The notes below the pieces were generated by a model. The model had not been told where the DNA came from. It searched no databases and was given only the letters and a program-made list of their open reading frames with translations. The position numbers and the translations under genes are program-made. Below, in pieces: positions 43,326 through 52,442 of a DNA stretch of 64,000 nucleotides. Every line of letters starts with the position of its first letter. The first letter of the stretch is position 1. The stretch is from CAVTLG01 sp963735495 (GTDB lineage Bacteria > Chloroflexota > Ktedonobacteria > Ktedonobacterales > Ktedonobacteraceae): the NCBI GenBank assembly GCA_963735495.1, contig CAVTLG010000014.1:992001-1056000 (forward strand). Direction: 5' to 3'.

Positions 43326-43484
43326 GGAATTACGGGAATTATGATGGATATGGAGTATGCCACTTACTCTATTGATCATACTATATGGGAAATGAGTAGC
43401 AAAAGATGAACGGGCTGTTTGTTCAAACTATGAAGTACTAGCCCGTTCTATCTGCTAGCAAGTGCACAGGTACATTTACTGCGA

Positions 43485-43670
43485 CTACTGAGATGAGACT
43501 TCCCCAAGCATCTTATCCAAGGTCTCGCGTTTGATGCGGTACGCCTGTCTGGTATTGACATGGGGTAAGACAACTGCCTCAAGAACTCCTTGCTTCACCC
43601 AACGACGTACAGTTGTACCATCCACGCGTAGAATACGGGCAACTTCCGCTACTGTTAGTAAATCACTCAT
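43485..43670 (-). CDS. Excisionase-type helix-turn-helix protein
   Basis: A 61-residue MerR/Xis-like winged HTH: LLTVAEVARILRVDGTTVRR, then WVKQGVLEAVVLPHVNTRQA and YRIKRETLDKML. The pattern matches the excisionase/HTH_17 family. ATG 43670 has GGAAGGAAGAGG upstream. Such proteins can be recombination directionality factors or small regulators; no integrase is adjacent, so a regulatory role is more likely. Confidence 0.85.
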   Translation of the reverse strand: MSDLLTVAEVARILRVDGTTVRRWVKQGVLEAVVLPHVNTRQAYRIKRETLDKMLGEVSSQ

Positions 43671-44043
43671 ACCTCTTCCTTCCTTTGGGAATCGGGCGTC
43701 TTCAATTATTCGTCAATGGGTAGACGAGAAAAAAGCGCGTAAGACCTCCATAAGAGAATAATACGTAGCATATTGTAATACAATGGGAGGTATTTGTAAA
43801 GACATCGAAATGGGAAGAAGAAACAGGAGAATTCACTGCTCTGTTGGATTATCCTTGCGGGGGAAATGGGGTAGGGGCGTGTCTTGGTGACCGCTCCAGG
43901 GCGCACGCGAGGTGACGCCCCTACCCCATTTCCCAACATTTTCCCAGCAAGATGGAGACCCCAAACGATCCGTCTAAGGGCAGACGGATCGCTGGATGCA
44001 GTGTTTGTTTTAGGCAGGTTGAAGAATGCTGTGATGTTTTCTC
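43671..44043. other. Intergenic region with two perfect hairpins
   Basis: No gene. It holds the 74-bp palindromic element at 43861-43934 and the hairpin GATCCGTCT-AAGGGC-AGACGGATC at 43967-43990. Confidence 0.5.
43861..43934. repeat. 74-bp palindromic element with perfect 19-bp arms
   Basis: GGGAAATGGGGTAGGGGCG (43861-43879) and its exact complement (43916-43934) flank a 36-base centre. The GTAGGGGCG core resembles the GTAGGG arms of repeat A at 43077, suggesting a related family of intergenic repeats. Confidence 0.75.
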
Positions 44044-44376
44044 TTACATGGGGTTCGGTGGTAAGTGCTCGTTCTCATCCCAGACCTTCGCGTCTCCTCT
44101 ATTATAGGTACCACTTGGCAGTGAGCCTCCTGGAAAGAGGCGCTCAAGGAACGCATTAGAGCTGGTCCAGTTTCTGAGCCCTGGTCGCCTGTCACGCCGG
44201 CGTTTGTGGCGGCGTGGACGTAGTAGGAGAGAGAGATAGACGAAAAACCAGAGTAAGGCAACGATGGACAGGAACCAGAGTAATTGGCCCGTCGTTTCAA
44301 ATCGCAGCAGCCAGAAAAACACGCCTAAAATTCCCAATATCAATGCGCCCATGAGTGGAACTAGCCAGCTCTTCAT
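44044..44376 (-). CDS. Small membrane protein, unknown function
   Basis: About 110 residues from ATG 44376 (AAAAGG upstream). Two membrane helices (LVPLMGALILGILGVFFWLL and LLWFLSIVALLWFFVYLSLL) are followed by a strongly basic stretch (RPRRHKRRRDRRP) and a polar cytoplasmic tail. No family is recognised. It lies alone between repeats and the glcF-like gene. Confidence 0.6.
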   Translation of the reverse strand: MKSWLVPLMGALILGILGVFFWLLRFETTGQLLWFLSIVALLWFFVYLSLLLRPRRHKRRRDRRPGLRNWTSSNAFLERLFPGGSLPSGTYNRGDAKVWDENEHLPPNPM

Positions 44377-44638
44377 GATCGTATACCTTTTCTCGCGTCC
44401 CCTGGCTCCAATTGGAGTGGCTATATGCTTGCTTCCCTGATACAAATTCGCTTAAATTTCTCAGCATTCCGTGGAAAGATCCCTGGCAGGATATATCGCT
44501 CTCTTTTTCGATTGAGGATATTGCACTAAACATAACATATCTACATAAAATGACGTAGCGCGTTGGCGAAAACAAAAATGTGAGGATGGGGCTCTCTTTC
44601 TGAGATCGCACTTGAACACTACCAGGAGAAAAAGCTCC

Positions 44639-46207
44639 TCAGCGGATCTTTCTGCGACGGAGCAAGACGAGTATTGCCAGGAGACTGATGCCAGCACCAA
44701 GCATGAGCCGTTGTTTTTGCGTTGTCGCTGGATGGGCTTGTGGTAGGCTATACAGCCCTCCTGCACGATAAGCGGCGTCGAGTAATTGTACTGGATGCAT
44801 TACTTCTAGTGGCAAGCCGCGTTGTCGTGCGCCCATGGCAATCTGCAGCATGCAGCCTGGATTGCCTGTGGCAATGACGCTCGCACCGCAAGCCGAAATA
44901 TGTGTCATCTTGCGTTCTAGCAGTTGCTGGGCCATCTCTTGCTGTGTGAGGTTGTAAATGCCCGCGCTCCCACAGCACCAGTCCGCTTCTGGCAAATCAA
45001 CCAGGGTCACTCCGGGAATCGCTTTGAGTAATGCACGCGGTTGCTGCTTGATCTTCTGTCCATGCAATAAGTGACAGGCGTCATGATACGCGACAACCTG
45101 CTTCACCTCACCCATGTGTTGGTTGATGCTGATGCTGCTCAGGAACTCGCTGATATCCTTGACTTGCGCGCTAAAAGCCTGTGCGCGGCTGGCGTACGCG
45201 GGATCATCGCGCAGCAGGTGAGCGTATTCTTTGAGGGTAGAGCCACAACCGGCTGAATTTATAATGATTGCATCGCAATGATACGCCTCGAACTGCGCAA
45301 TATTGAGCCGGGCCAGTTCTCGCCCCTGCTCGGCCTCCCCGCTGTGGATGTGTAATGCACCGCAACAATGTTGTTGTGGTGGCGTGATAACTTCACAGCC
45401 ATTGGCTGCGAGTACACGCAATGTTGCTTCATTGATATCATGGAAGACTTGATCCATAATACAGCCACTCACAAAGCCAACGCGATAGCGGCGTGTGCCA
45501 TGTGCCGGAGTGATTTCTGGCAGGCGTCGTGGTACAATGTCACCCCTGGCAGCGTCCATGAGCGCTTCTGGGAGCGTGAGTTTGCCTTTAAATGCTGTTG
45601 GCAGATTGTTTATGGCCGCGAAGAGACCACTACCGTGCACAAGCTTTTGCAAACCACTGCGCTGGTAGAGTTTCAGGCCGCCAAAAACGAGGGTAAGGAT
45701 GCCGCGTGAGGGTAGCATACGCTCGAAGAAGAAATGGCGCAGGAGCGTTGTCGCGAGCGATCCGTGTTGTGTTGCTGCTGTTGGTATGAGCTGCTCTTCG
45801 GACGCGGCACTTGTGGGTAGCGCGGAACTTTCCTGCGCAGCTACAGACGTTGCTGCAAGTTGTATGTGTTCGCGTGCAGCCTCGATCAGCTTGCCAAACT
45901 GTACTCCTGAAGGGCAGGCGGTTTCGCAGGCGCGGCAGCCCACGCAGCAATCCATATGCTCAATGAAATCGTGGGAGAGTGTGAGCTTGCCCTCGGCGAC
46001 TGCGCGCATCTGGTAGATACGTCCACGCGGAGAGTCCATCTCAACGCCCAGTACTGCATAAGTTGGGCAGACGGGGAGACAAAAACCACAGTGAATGCAC
46101 TGACGCATTAAATCATAGGTATGCGTATGACGGCGTAGTGGTCCCATTGTGGGCGGGACAACAACGTGCCGGGTGACTGTGTGTGGTTGTGGGGACTCCG
46201 TGCTCAT
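44639..46207 (-). CDS. glcF: Glycolate oxidase iron-sulfur subunit-like protein with C-terminal membrane tail
   Basis: About 522 residues. Two ferredoxin clusters at the N-terminus (CIHCGFCLPVCP and CVGCRACETACPSG) and two CCG domains (QQHCCGALHIHSGEAEQGRE, then DACHLLHGQKI with WCCGSAGIYNL) define the GlcF/LutA-like electron-transfer subunit that works with flavoprotein GlcD/GlcE in glycolate or lactate oxidation. No glcD or glcE lies next to it. Unusually the C-terminus ends in a single hydrophobic helix and basic residues (LMLGAGISLLAILVLLRRRK), like a tail anchor. ATG 46207 is chosen for GGAGGT upstream. It follows the methyltransferase gene by only a few bases. Confidence 0.88.
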   Translation of the reverse strand: MSTESPQPHTVTRHVVVPPTMGPLRRHTHTYDLMRQCIHCGFCLPVCPTYAVLGVEMDSPRGRIYQMRAVAEGKLTLSHDFIEHMDCCVGCRACETACPSGVQFGKLIEAAREHIQLAATSVAAQESSALPTSAASEEQLIPTAATQHGSLATTLLRHFFFERMLPSRGILTLVFGGLKLYQRSGLQKLVHGSGLFAAINNLPTAFKGKLTLPEALMDAARGDIVPRRLPEITPAHGTRRYRVGFVSGCIMDQVFHDINEATLRVLAANGCEVITPPQQHCCGALHIHSGEAEQGRELARLNIAQFEAYHCDAIIINSAGCGSTLKEYAHLLRDDPAYASRAQAFSAQVKDISEFLSSISINQHMGEVKQVVAYHDACHLLHGQKIKQQPRALLKAIPGVTLVDLPEADWCCGSAGIYNLTQQEMAQQLLERKMTHISACGASVIATGNPGCMLQIAMGARQRGLPLEVMHPVQLLDAAYRAGGLYSLPQAHPATTQKQRLMLGAGISLLAILVLLRRRKIR

Positions 46208-46224
46208 GCGCATACCTCCATCGG

Positions 46225-47310
46225 TCAGGTGCCTGGTTGCAACGGCTGTGCCGCAACGACCGTGACTTCTTGTCGATTATGAAACAACTGGCGCGCTTGT
46301 ACGAGCGCATAGCGTGCACTGAGGAGGCGCATGGCCTCTTTGAACGTTGTCAGCGGGTTAATCTCTGCCGTGGCGTGCGGTAATTTGAACACGCTCAGCA
46401 CAAAGCCATCTTTGCGTAGACAGAGAGACGCTCTCGCCAGCAAACGCGCTGCTTCACGTGCGTCCATGCGCATATCGTTGACGATTACATCAAAACGCTT
46501 ATGCCGCTGCAAGGCTTGCTCCAGAAACTCTTCCGCGTAGCCGTGATAGTGTGTCAGTCCCGGACGTTGCGCCAGGCGTGGGTCCAGGTTTGCCGGATCG
46601 ACGGCTACAACGGACATGCCGGCTTCTAAGAGTAAGCGTGTCCAGCCACCAGGTGCTGCACCCAGATCGAGTGCTTGTCCTTCTGATGGTAGTATAACAC
46701 CAAAGACATCCTGAGCTTCAAGCAGCTTAAACTCGGCCCGACTAATCTGCTCATTGGTTTGGGCAAAGTGGCGATTGCCGCCGGGCCAACTGCTGAGATT
46801 CTCCTCGGCGCTGGAGATACCGATATAACATCTCTGCATGCTGCAAAGTAATGAAATTACCATGGCGGGCTTTTTGATAGACTCTACTGCGCCGGTTTCT
46901 TCGGCCAGAGCTTCTGCCAGCTCGCGGTTGAGTTGTCCGCTGCTATATGGTCGTTCACCGAGGCTTTTATCTGTCTGGACCAGCCGTGACTGTACGGCGA
47001 AGCGTGTGCCGCGTTCGAGTAGGCGTATGTCCGGTAGCTGGATGGTGGCTATAGCGATAGCACCCAGGTCCTGCGCACTATTTGCTAACTCCACTATTGT
47101 TTGTACGGGTGCCAGGTGACGCACAAAGATCGGGTGTGTCGCAGCAGCTCTTCTCATGAGCTGGAGAGGCTCGTCTGTGCTACACAGCAGTATGCCTGGG
47201 GTCAGCTCCTCCACAAAGGTGAACCTGTTATCCAGTTGTTTTAGCTCTGTCCGTGCCGCCTGTACAAACTCAGGATGGGCGGTTACGATGATGAAATTTT
47301 CTTTATTCAC
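46225..47310 (-). CDS. RlmM-like 23S rRNA 2'-O-methyltransferase (FtsJ/RrmJ fold)
   Basis: A 361-residue protein. An N-terminal THUMP-like region (FIIVTAHPEFVQAARTELKQ ... FVRHLAPVQTIVEL) precedes a Rossmann SAM-methyltransferase of FtsJ type: EGQALDLGAAPGGWTRLLLE with the SAM-binding motif, VVAVDPANLDPRL, and DVIVNDMRMDAREAARLLAR with the K-D-K-E-type Asp. This architecture matches RlmM, which methylates C2498 of 23S rRNA; the specificity is inferred. GTG 47310 has AGGAAAAG upstream. It is the first gene of a two-gene unit with glcF. Confidence 0.85.
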   Translation of the reverse strand: MNKENFIIVTAHPEFVQAARTELKQLDNRFTFVEELTPGILLCSTDEPLQLMRRAAATHPIFVRHLAPVQTIVELANSAQDLGAIAIATIQLPDIRLLERGTRFAVQSRLVQTDKSLGERPYSSGQLNRELAEALAEETGAVESIKKPAMVISLLCSMQRCYIGISSAEENLSSWPGGNRHFAQTNEQISRAEFKLLEAQDVFGVILPSEGQALDLGAAPGGWTRLLLEAGMSVVAVDPANLDPRLAQRPGLTHYHGYAEEFLEQALQRHKRFDVIVNDMRMDAREAARLLARASLCLRKDGFVLSVFKLPHATAEINPLTTFKEAMRLLSARYALVQARQLFHNRQEVTVVAAQPLQPGT

Positions 47311-48057
47311 ACTTTTCCTGTAGATTTCTTCTATTCCCTATGTAAATGCTCTCCGTCTGATGCGTATGGTCGCCGTTGGAGCTAGCGTGGCGATGATATC
47401 TGAATATCAAGCTGAACGTGTTGCGCAATCTATAAGAGGGTCAGTAGACGATGTGCCAGTGCACAGATCCGGTTGTCTCCTGCTGGTAGATATCATGCGT
47501 TCTTGTCGTCTAGTATCGTCGAAGCGTGGGGCCTTGTCAACCCACGAACCGGCGATTTTGTCGCGCGCGCTTTCCATCAGGTATCCCTTCCTCTTTTTTT
47601 CTAGGTAAACCTGATCATAGAGCGATCTGCTGATAGCTTGCCCGAAATATCATCTGTATACCTCTCATATCTGATATTTCAACTTCCGCTGCTCCGTGAT
47701 AGCGGGAAAGTTAAGAAATATTCATCATTGCATAGTACTTTGCTACCAAAAAAGACACCTATGCGGTGGCGAAGGAGAGCGGTTAAGGTATTATCTCTAT
47801 ACTACATGTCTATGGAGAAGTATTATTACTCTATGAATTAGTAGAGTAATAAAGTACTTATACACGAGTATTTAAAATGTGTGAATGTATGTATGTTCGC
47901 AAAATTGCATCTATTCACACCTGTTAGCATTCATGTCCCACGTAATCATACATATATAGTGCTCACTGGTGATATGAAGCTAGCAGTACGATTTCGGGCT
48001 ACTTACTCCATGCCATAGGTGCTTGCATTTATAAAGGATAGCCCGTCGTCATATCGT
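47311..48057. other. Long intergenic region
   Basis: About 750 bases without a credible gene; a frame at 47360-47608 has no ribosome binding site or domain. The AT-rich right half holds the perfect hairpin TTATTACTCTA-TGAATTAG-TAGAGTAATAA (47823-47852). AAAGGATAG near 48037 is the likely ribosome binding region of the next gene. Confidence 0.45.
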
Positions 48058-49071
48058 ATGTTCATGCCGATGGCTCCCTTTTCTCATTGTATAGAATGGA
48101 CAGTACAACAGCAAGGTGTATTGAGGAGTGTTGTCATGGGAGAGAAACTATTGTATGCTTCCGTTTCTCAGGAAGCACGCGAGTCAATTATTGGCACGGC
48201 GCCACAGGTTGATCTGTGGGTGCTTTTGGAATACACAGGGCAGTGGGAATCGAAGGCGATAGCGAAGAGCATGTTGCCTGTGCAGGTGAAAGCGTGGACA
48301 GAGCGCGCGAAGATGCTTTATCCACAGGTACGTGCACGTATCCAGTTCATCAAACGCCATACCCGATCAGGGGAGATGATCAGCTGTTTCGTTGGTGTCT
48401 CACAGGAAGCCAGGCAAGCACTTTACAAGTTCCAACTCCAGTGTTATGAGGATGTTCTCAGCCTGGATATCCCAGCCATCGTGGCTGGTCAGGCCCTCTA
48501 CGACACCTTTCTGTATCATGAACCATTGTTCCTGGTGTGTACGCATGGCAAGCATAACCAATGCTGTGCTCAATTTGGTCTGCCTATCTACACAGAACTC
48601 GTCAATGTTGTGGGAGAGCATGTCTGGCAGACCTCTCATCTGGGAGGAGACCGCCTGGCTCCCAATGTGGTTTGTCTCCCGCAGGGTGTCTACTATGGTC
48701 GTGTGACGACTCCAGCGGTTGGGGTCATTGTGCATGCCTCCAAACACCAGCAGATCTACATCGAAAAGTACCGGGGACGGACCTGCTACTCCCCGGCTGT
48801 GCAGGTGGCTGACGCTTTTGCGCGCAAACTGCTTGCCAAACGTGACCTCCATGCTTTCCATCTCGTGTCCGCCCAGGAGACCGCCAGGGATCATTGGCTG
48901 GTCAGCTTTGAGTCACTGGAGGACCACACTGTGCACCGACTTCTTATAGCCGGAGAGAAGGCTGCTGTTGCTCGCTCTGCGCTGTGCCATGAGATGGAGA
49001 CCTGTATCATCGGGTCCTATCGCCTGAGTGCCTACGAAGTGCAAGAGCCTGATGGCATGAAATCACTGTAA
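48058..49071 (+). CDS. Sucrase/ferredoxin-like (thioredoxin-fold [2Fe-2S]) family protein
   Basis: About 337 residues. GTAPQVDLWVLLEYTGQW opens the domain; FLVCTHGKHNQCCAQFGLPI holds the Cys pair of the thioredoxin-like ferredoxin fold and VWQTSHLGGDRLAPNVVCLP is the family motif (H-x-x-H/D region before RxAPN), followed by GVYYGRV. Members of the Suc_Fer-like family bind an iron-sulfur cluster, and their physiological role is poorly known. The start is ambiguous: ATG 48058 or 48067, or GTG 48019. Confidence 0.85.
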   Translation: MFMPMAPFSHCIEWTVQQQGVLRSVVMGEKLLYASVSQEARESIIGTAPQVDLWVLLEYTGQWESKAIAKSMLPVQVKAWTERAKMLYPQVRARIQFIKRHTRSGEMISCFVGVSQEARQALYKFQLQCYEDVLSLDIPAIVAGQALYDTFLYHEPLFLVCTHGKHNQCCAQFGLPIYTELVNVVGEHVWQTSHLGGDRLAPNVVCLPQGVYYGRVTTPAVGVIVHASKHQQIYIEKYRGRTCYSPAVQVADAFARKLLAKRDLHAFHLVSAQETARDHWLVSFESLEDHTVHRLLIAGEKAAVARSALCHEMETCIIGSYRLSAYEVQEPDGMKSL

Positions 49072-49154
49072 GTGCTGCTGCTATCTCTAGTGGAGAGGAA
49101 GATCTCTTCATCCTCTCCACAGGAGTGTGCGTATCTTCCGCAAAAGTGTTGCCG

Positions 49155-49553
49155 CTATGGTTGCAGCTCTCCACTGTGTACTCTGGCAAGGAGTTTCGTC
49201 CACGCCAGGATTTGTGGCATATTGGCTGGGAGCGTGAACATATAGGGGCTATCATGATCTCCCTCACCATGCAGTTCTAGCTCCAACCTTTTTAGCTCTG
49301 CCAAACTCCTGCGTCCCTCTTGCAAAAATTGCTCTGCGGTAACAGAATTTGAGACCAATCCATCATTTGCACGCGTGAGCATCTCATCCATGTACGCTGG
49401 ATAGGAAGAGAAAAAGATGCGAATAGCAGTTTTTGGGACGTAGGTGTATGTTTGAAGTACGTCAAACACGGAAGGTACTGAAGTCAGGGTGCTGGATCGC
49501 CACTGCCAGGAAGATGATTGTGCCGATTGTAGGGCTACACGATAATAAATCAT
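49155..49553 (-). CDS. Hypothetical protein
   Basis: About 132 residues from ATG 49553 (GAAAGG 16 bases upstream; ATG 49574 is an alternative). The protein has a Ser/Trp/Tyr-rich first half (SSWQWRSSTLTSVPSVFDVL) and a helical second half (LQEGRRSLAELKRLELELHG, MPQILAWTKLLARVHSGELQ). No domain is recognised, and there is no signal peptide. Convergent to the sucrase/ferredoxin-like gene. Confidence 0.5.
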   Translation of the reverse strand: MIYYRVALQSAQSSSWQWRSSTLTSVPSVFDVLQTYTYVPKTAIRIFFSSYPAYMDEMLTRANDGLVSNSVTAEQFLQEGRRSLAELKRLELELHGEGDHDSPYMFTLPANMPQILAWTKLLARVHSGELQP

Positions 49554-49586
49554 GGGGGATATTGCACCTTTCATATGCCTATGCAC

Positions 49587-50293
49587 ATCTTGATTGCTCT
49601 TTTTGGTTGTCCCAATTGATCATCTGGCCCAAAGGTCCCCGATCAATCCTCTGTAAGCTCGTCTGGCGATCCCGCCACCGCAGAGTTATCTCTCTACTCT
49701 TATATATCATCCTTGCCGCTTATGGCAATGGCCCTTTTCTGTCGTAGGGCTGGGTACGCTTGCAGAGCGTGTTTAGGCCTATGACAGAAAGTACTACTTG
49801 CAGTACATCCTTACGCGACTGCTTAAGGTTTCGTGTGCTACGTTCTGCCGGGAGAGGTGGCAAGAATCCATGGTTTTTTACGAATTGCTTGAAAGGATTG
49901 AAACGGGGGGGATTGAAACAAAGAAGCAGTGAGAGGTCAGATTTACGTTGATGGATAGGCGCTTTGGAGTGGCGACCTGAGCTGATGAAGGGGAGGTACT
50001 GAAGCGTAGTTACACACGTTTCACTATGTTTTAGGAAGCAGCAAGCCCAGAATCTGGTTGCACAATTTTTGCGGGACTGCCAGCGAGTTCTGGATCGGGC
50101 CTCAAGCCCGCTAGCGATGATATGCCGGCGGGCTTTGGCACGCTCCTGGTGGGGCTCGATGACGACACAGCGATTGCAGAGGAGTTACGAAGCACATGGC
50201 TCTGCGCAGCGCGTTGCGAGTGGTGAGGAGGTTGAGCGTTTCCATCTGTACTCACTGGTGAGTACAAACGATGTTCAGGCCATCGGTACGTTG
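49587..50293. other. Intergenic region with gene remnants
   Basis: No intact gene. Near 50110-50190 a plus-strand frame reads MPAGFGTLLVGLDDDTAIAE, resembling the start of a stress-protein (17M/YflT-like) domain, but it is interrupted by stops. Two copies of GGATTGAAAC lie at about 49895-49919 (not a CRISPR; see rejected list). Confidence 0.35.
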
Positions 50294-50845
50294 TTAGTCG
50301 GTATTGTTCATACCTTGCACGATCTCAAAGAGATACCATGTGCGGCGTTCGGTTTGCTCAATAAGGACCTCGAGGATTGACGCTGTGGCCACATCGCGGC
50401 TGCGATGGCACACCTCGCACGCTGCACGCTGCATCTGTGCCATGCGTTTGTTATCCTCCATCAGCCGCCGTGCCATCTCACCTGCTTGCACGTAGTTCTC
50501 ATTGTCGTCCTCGACACTCTGTAATTGGTTGACATGGCTGATGCTACGAATGGTTGTCCCGCCGATACAGCGCACCCGCTCGGCCAATGTATCAATAGAT
50601 TCCAGAATAGTCTCGGCTTGCTTATCGAATAACTTGTGGTAGTCACGGAAGTGTGAACCAGCCACATGCCAGTGATAGTTTTTGGTCTTGGTATAGAGTG
50701 CGAATGCGTCTGCGATGAGCGGATTGATGGCTGCGGTAACTGCCTGTACCTCTTCTGACTTCAGGTCTGTCAGTGTTGCCAGTGCTGAGGGGGCCGGGTA
50801 TGATGTGACCTGAGCCTGCGGTTGGCCTTTTGGTGAAGTTGTCAT
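50294..50845 (-). CDS. dps: Dps-family DNA-protecting ferritin-like protein
   Basis: A 183-residue four-helix protein with the Dps ferroxidase signature: LYTKTKNYHWHVAGSHFRDY, HKLFDKQAETILESIDTLAE (inter-subunit metal ligands His, Asp, Glu) and RVRCIGG. The 25-residue N-terminal tail contains Lys but is not strongly basic. It stores iron and protects DNA from peroxide. ATG 50845 has AGGAGGAAA upstream. A 12-bp direct repeat lies in its promoter region. Confidence 0.93.
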   Translation of the reverse strand: MTTSPKGQPQAQVTSYPAPSALATLTDLKSEEVQAVTAAINPLIADAFALYTKTKNYHWHVAGSHFRDYHKLFDKQAETILESIDTLAERVRCIGGTTIRSISHVNQLQSVEDDNENYVQAGEMARRLMEDNKRMAQMQRAACEVCHRSRDVATASILEVLIEQTERRTWYLFEIVQGMNNTD

Positions 50846-51222
50846 GAATTTTTTCCTCCTATGTTAGGAATGCCTCTTCCTGATATTCATCTTTACGAAT
50901 CGTATAGCTATCTCACGCTAAAGTCTCTGCCTGGGTGACACTTAGATACTACTGGGCTGCCTCTTTACTCAAGTGATTTCCTCAATTTGGGGCTGATCGC
51001 GTACGTATCGCCTGAGTTTTTTGACTAGAACAACTGCCTACAGATATATGGTGAATCTAAGTGTTGCCTGGGTGACAGCTTTCATAGTATAAAGTCTTTA
51101 ATGTTAAGAGGCATCATCAAAAAATAGTATTTCTCCCTCCCATATATTAGTATTTTTGCAGGCAATCTGAGAGTATTCTGGAAAATACTTCTCGATAACC
51201 CATGTTCTACAAATAGAAAAAA
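50846..51222. promoter_or_regulatory. Dps upstream region with a repeated 12-mer
   Basis: GCCTGGGTGACA occurs at 50929-50940 and 51066-51077, 137 bases apart and in the same orientation, in the roughly 400-bp region upstream of dps. The repeat could be binding sites of an oxidative-stress or starvation regulator. No gene is seen in this stretch. Confidence 0.4.
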
Positions 51223-51244
51223 CACTTTTTATATGTAAAAAGTG
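51223..51244 (-). terminator. Intrinsic terminator of the LysR gene
   Basis: On the minus strand CACTTTTT-ACATAT-AAAAAGTG is followed by TTTTTTC, 105 bases after the lysR stop. Confidence 0.75.
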
Positions 51245-51348
51245 GTATCATCACTTTGAAGAAGCGACTATAGCAACGCATGCATAGATCTTTTGTCCGG
51301 TTTGGCCCGCGCCGGGTGGGAAGCGTATGGAGATTTCAGTATGCATAA

Positions 51349-52236
51349 TTAGAGAGATTGGAGGGATGAACAGTACTCTATGACAAATTGGTAGAAGGCT
51401 TGTGTTGCCTGAGAGAGATAATGCTTCTGATGCCATGCGATACCAAAGGGTCGCTGGCAGGTTGGATTTGTGAGATGAAGTGGTGTTAAGGTGTGCTCGC
51501 GGGCCCGTTGCTCCATCAATGCGGTTGTGAACCCCACACCCAACTGAGCTTTGACGAATGCAAAGAGTGCCGCAGGTTCATCTATTTCGTAGGAAGGGTG
51601 AAGGGTGAAGCCTGCCTGTTGGCAAAATGTATCCATCAGGTTGCGGAGGCCGCTGCCGACCTTCTCAATCACCATGGATTCGTGGGCAACTTCACTCAGA
51701 GGGACAATCTCCTGTCCAGCAAGTCGGTGCATGGCCGGGACGACCAGCAGAATTTCTTCGGTTCGCAACGCTTCCCAGCGGATGCCGGGCTGTATGAGCG
51801 GCGTGGACAGGAAGCAGAAATCACATGTTCCGGCTTCGAGCCGTTGTGGCATTTCAGCCAGTGAGCATTGAGATAAGTGAAAGTGAATCGCAGGATGGAG
51901 AATCTGGAAGCTGTGCAGCATGTCTGGAAGCCAGTAGATGGAAGCTGCACCTAGCGAAACCTCTCCTTGTTCGAGCCCGGCCATATCGCGTACTTCGCGT
52001 TGCCCCTCTTCTAATTCATAAAATATTGTATTGATGTGTTCAAGGAATGCCTTGCCGAACTGATTGAGCTGAAGAGATCTGCCTTGCCGATCAAAAAGGG
52101 GCACACCAATCTCTTTCTCCAGGCGGCGAATCGTTTTACTGAGCGATGGCTGAGCAATAGAGAGCTCCTCAGCAGCCTTCGTTATATGCTCTCTGCGTGC
52201 AACCACGCGAAAATAGCGTAATTGAAGGAGGTCCAT
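51349..52236 (-). CDS. LysR-family transcriptional regulator
   Basis: A 295-residue LTTR with the winged HTH MDLLQLRYFRVVARREHITK, AAEELSIAQPSLSKTIRRLE and an effector-binding domain (LGAASIYWLPDMLHSFQILH ... VKAQLGVGFTTALMEQRARE). It is divergent from the NmrA-cupin-CocE operon at 52443 and so probably controls it and itself. Identical TATGCATAATTA words lie at its stop codon (51340-51351) and upstream of its start (52279-52290). Confidence 0.94.
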   Translation of the reverse strand: MDLLQLRYFRVVARREHITKAAEELSIAQPSLSKTIRRLEKEIGVPLFDRQGRSLQLNQFGKAFLEHINTIFYELEEGQREVRDMAGLEQGEVSLGAASIYWLPDMLHSFQILHPAIHFHLSQCSLAEMPQRLEAGTCDFCFLSTPLIQPGIRWEALRTEEILLVVPAMHRLAGQEIVPLSEVAHESMVIEKVGSGLRNLMDTFCQQAGFTLHPSYEIDEPAALFAFVKAQLGVGFTTALMEQRAREHTLTPLHLTNPTCQRPFGIAWHQKHYLSQATQAFYQFVIEYCSSLQSL

Positions 52237-52442
52237 CTGCTCTTTCCTTTCACAATGATAGCCCTGCGTCTATGGATCTATGCATAATTATGTCTTGTTT
52301 CTCTCTCTCTCGTCAAGATATGATGAGGGAGGTCGTTTTAGCAACTGCCAATCTCGTCTCGGATGACGATACGTCATAACTGAAACAACTTTTTAAAGCT
52401 GAAAATATACCGTTGGCAAACTTTCTGCCGGGGAAGGACTGT

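Noticed and set aside
47360..47608. 82-codon plus-strand frame in the long intergenic region
   Set aside because: No ribosome binding site, no recognised domain, and composition unlike the neighbouring genes.
49888..49920. Two copies of GGATTGAAAC, similar to the end of many CRISPR repeats
   Set aside because: Only 10 bases long, 15 bases apart, with no further repeat or spacer periodicity and no match to the array at 3474.
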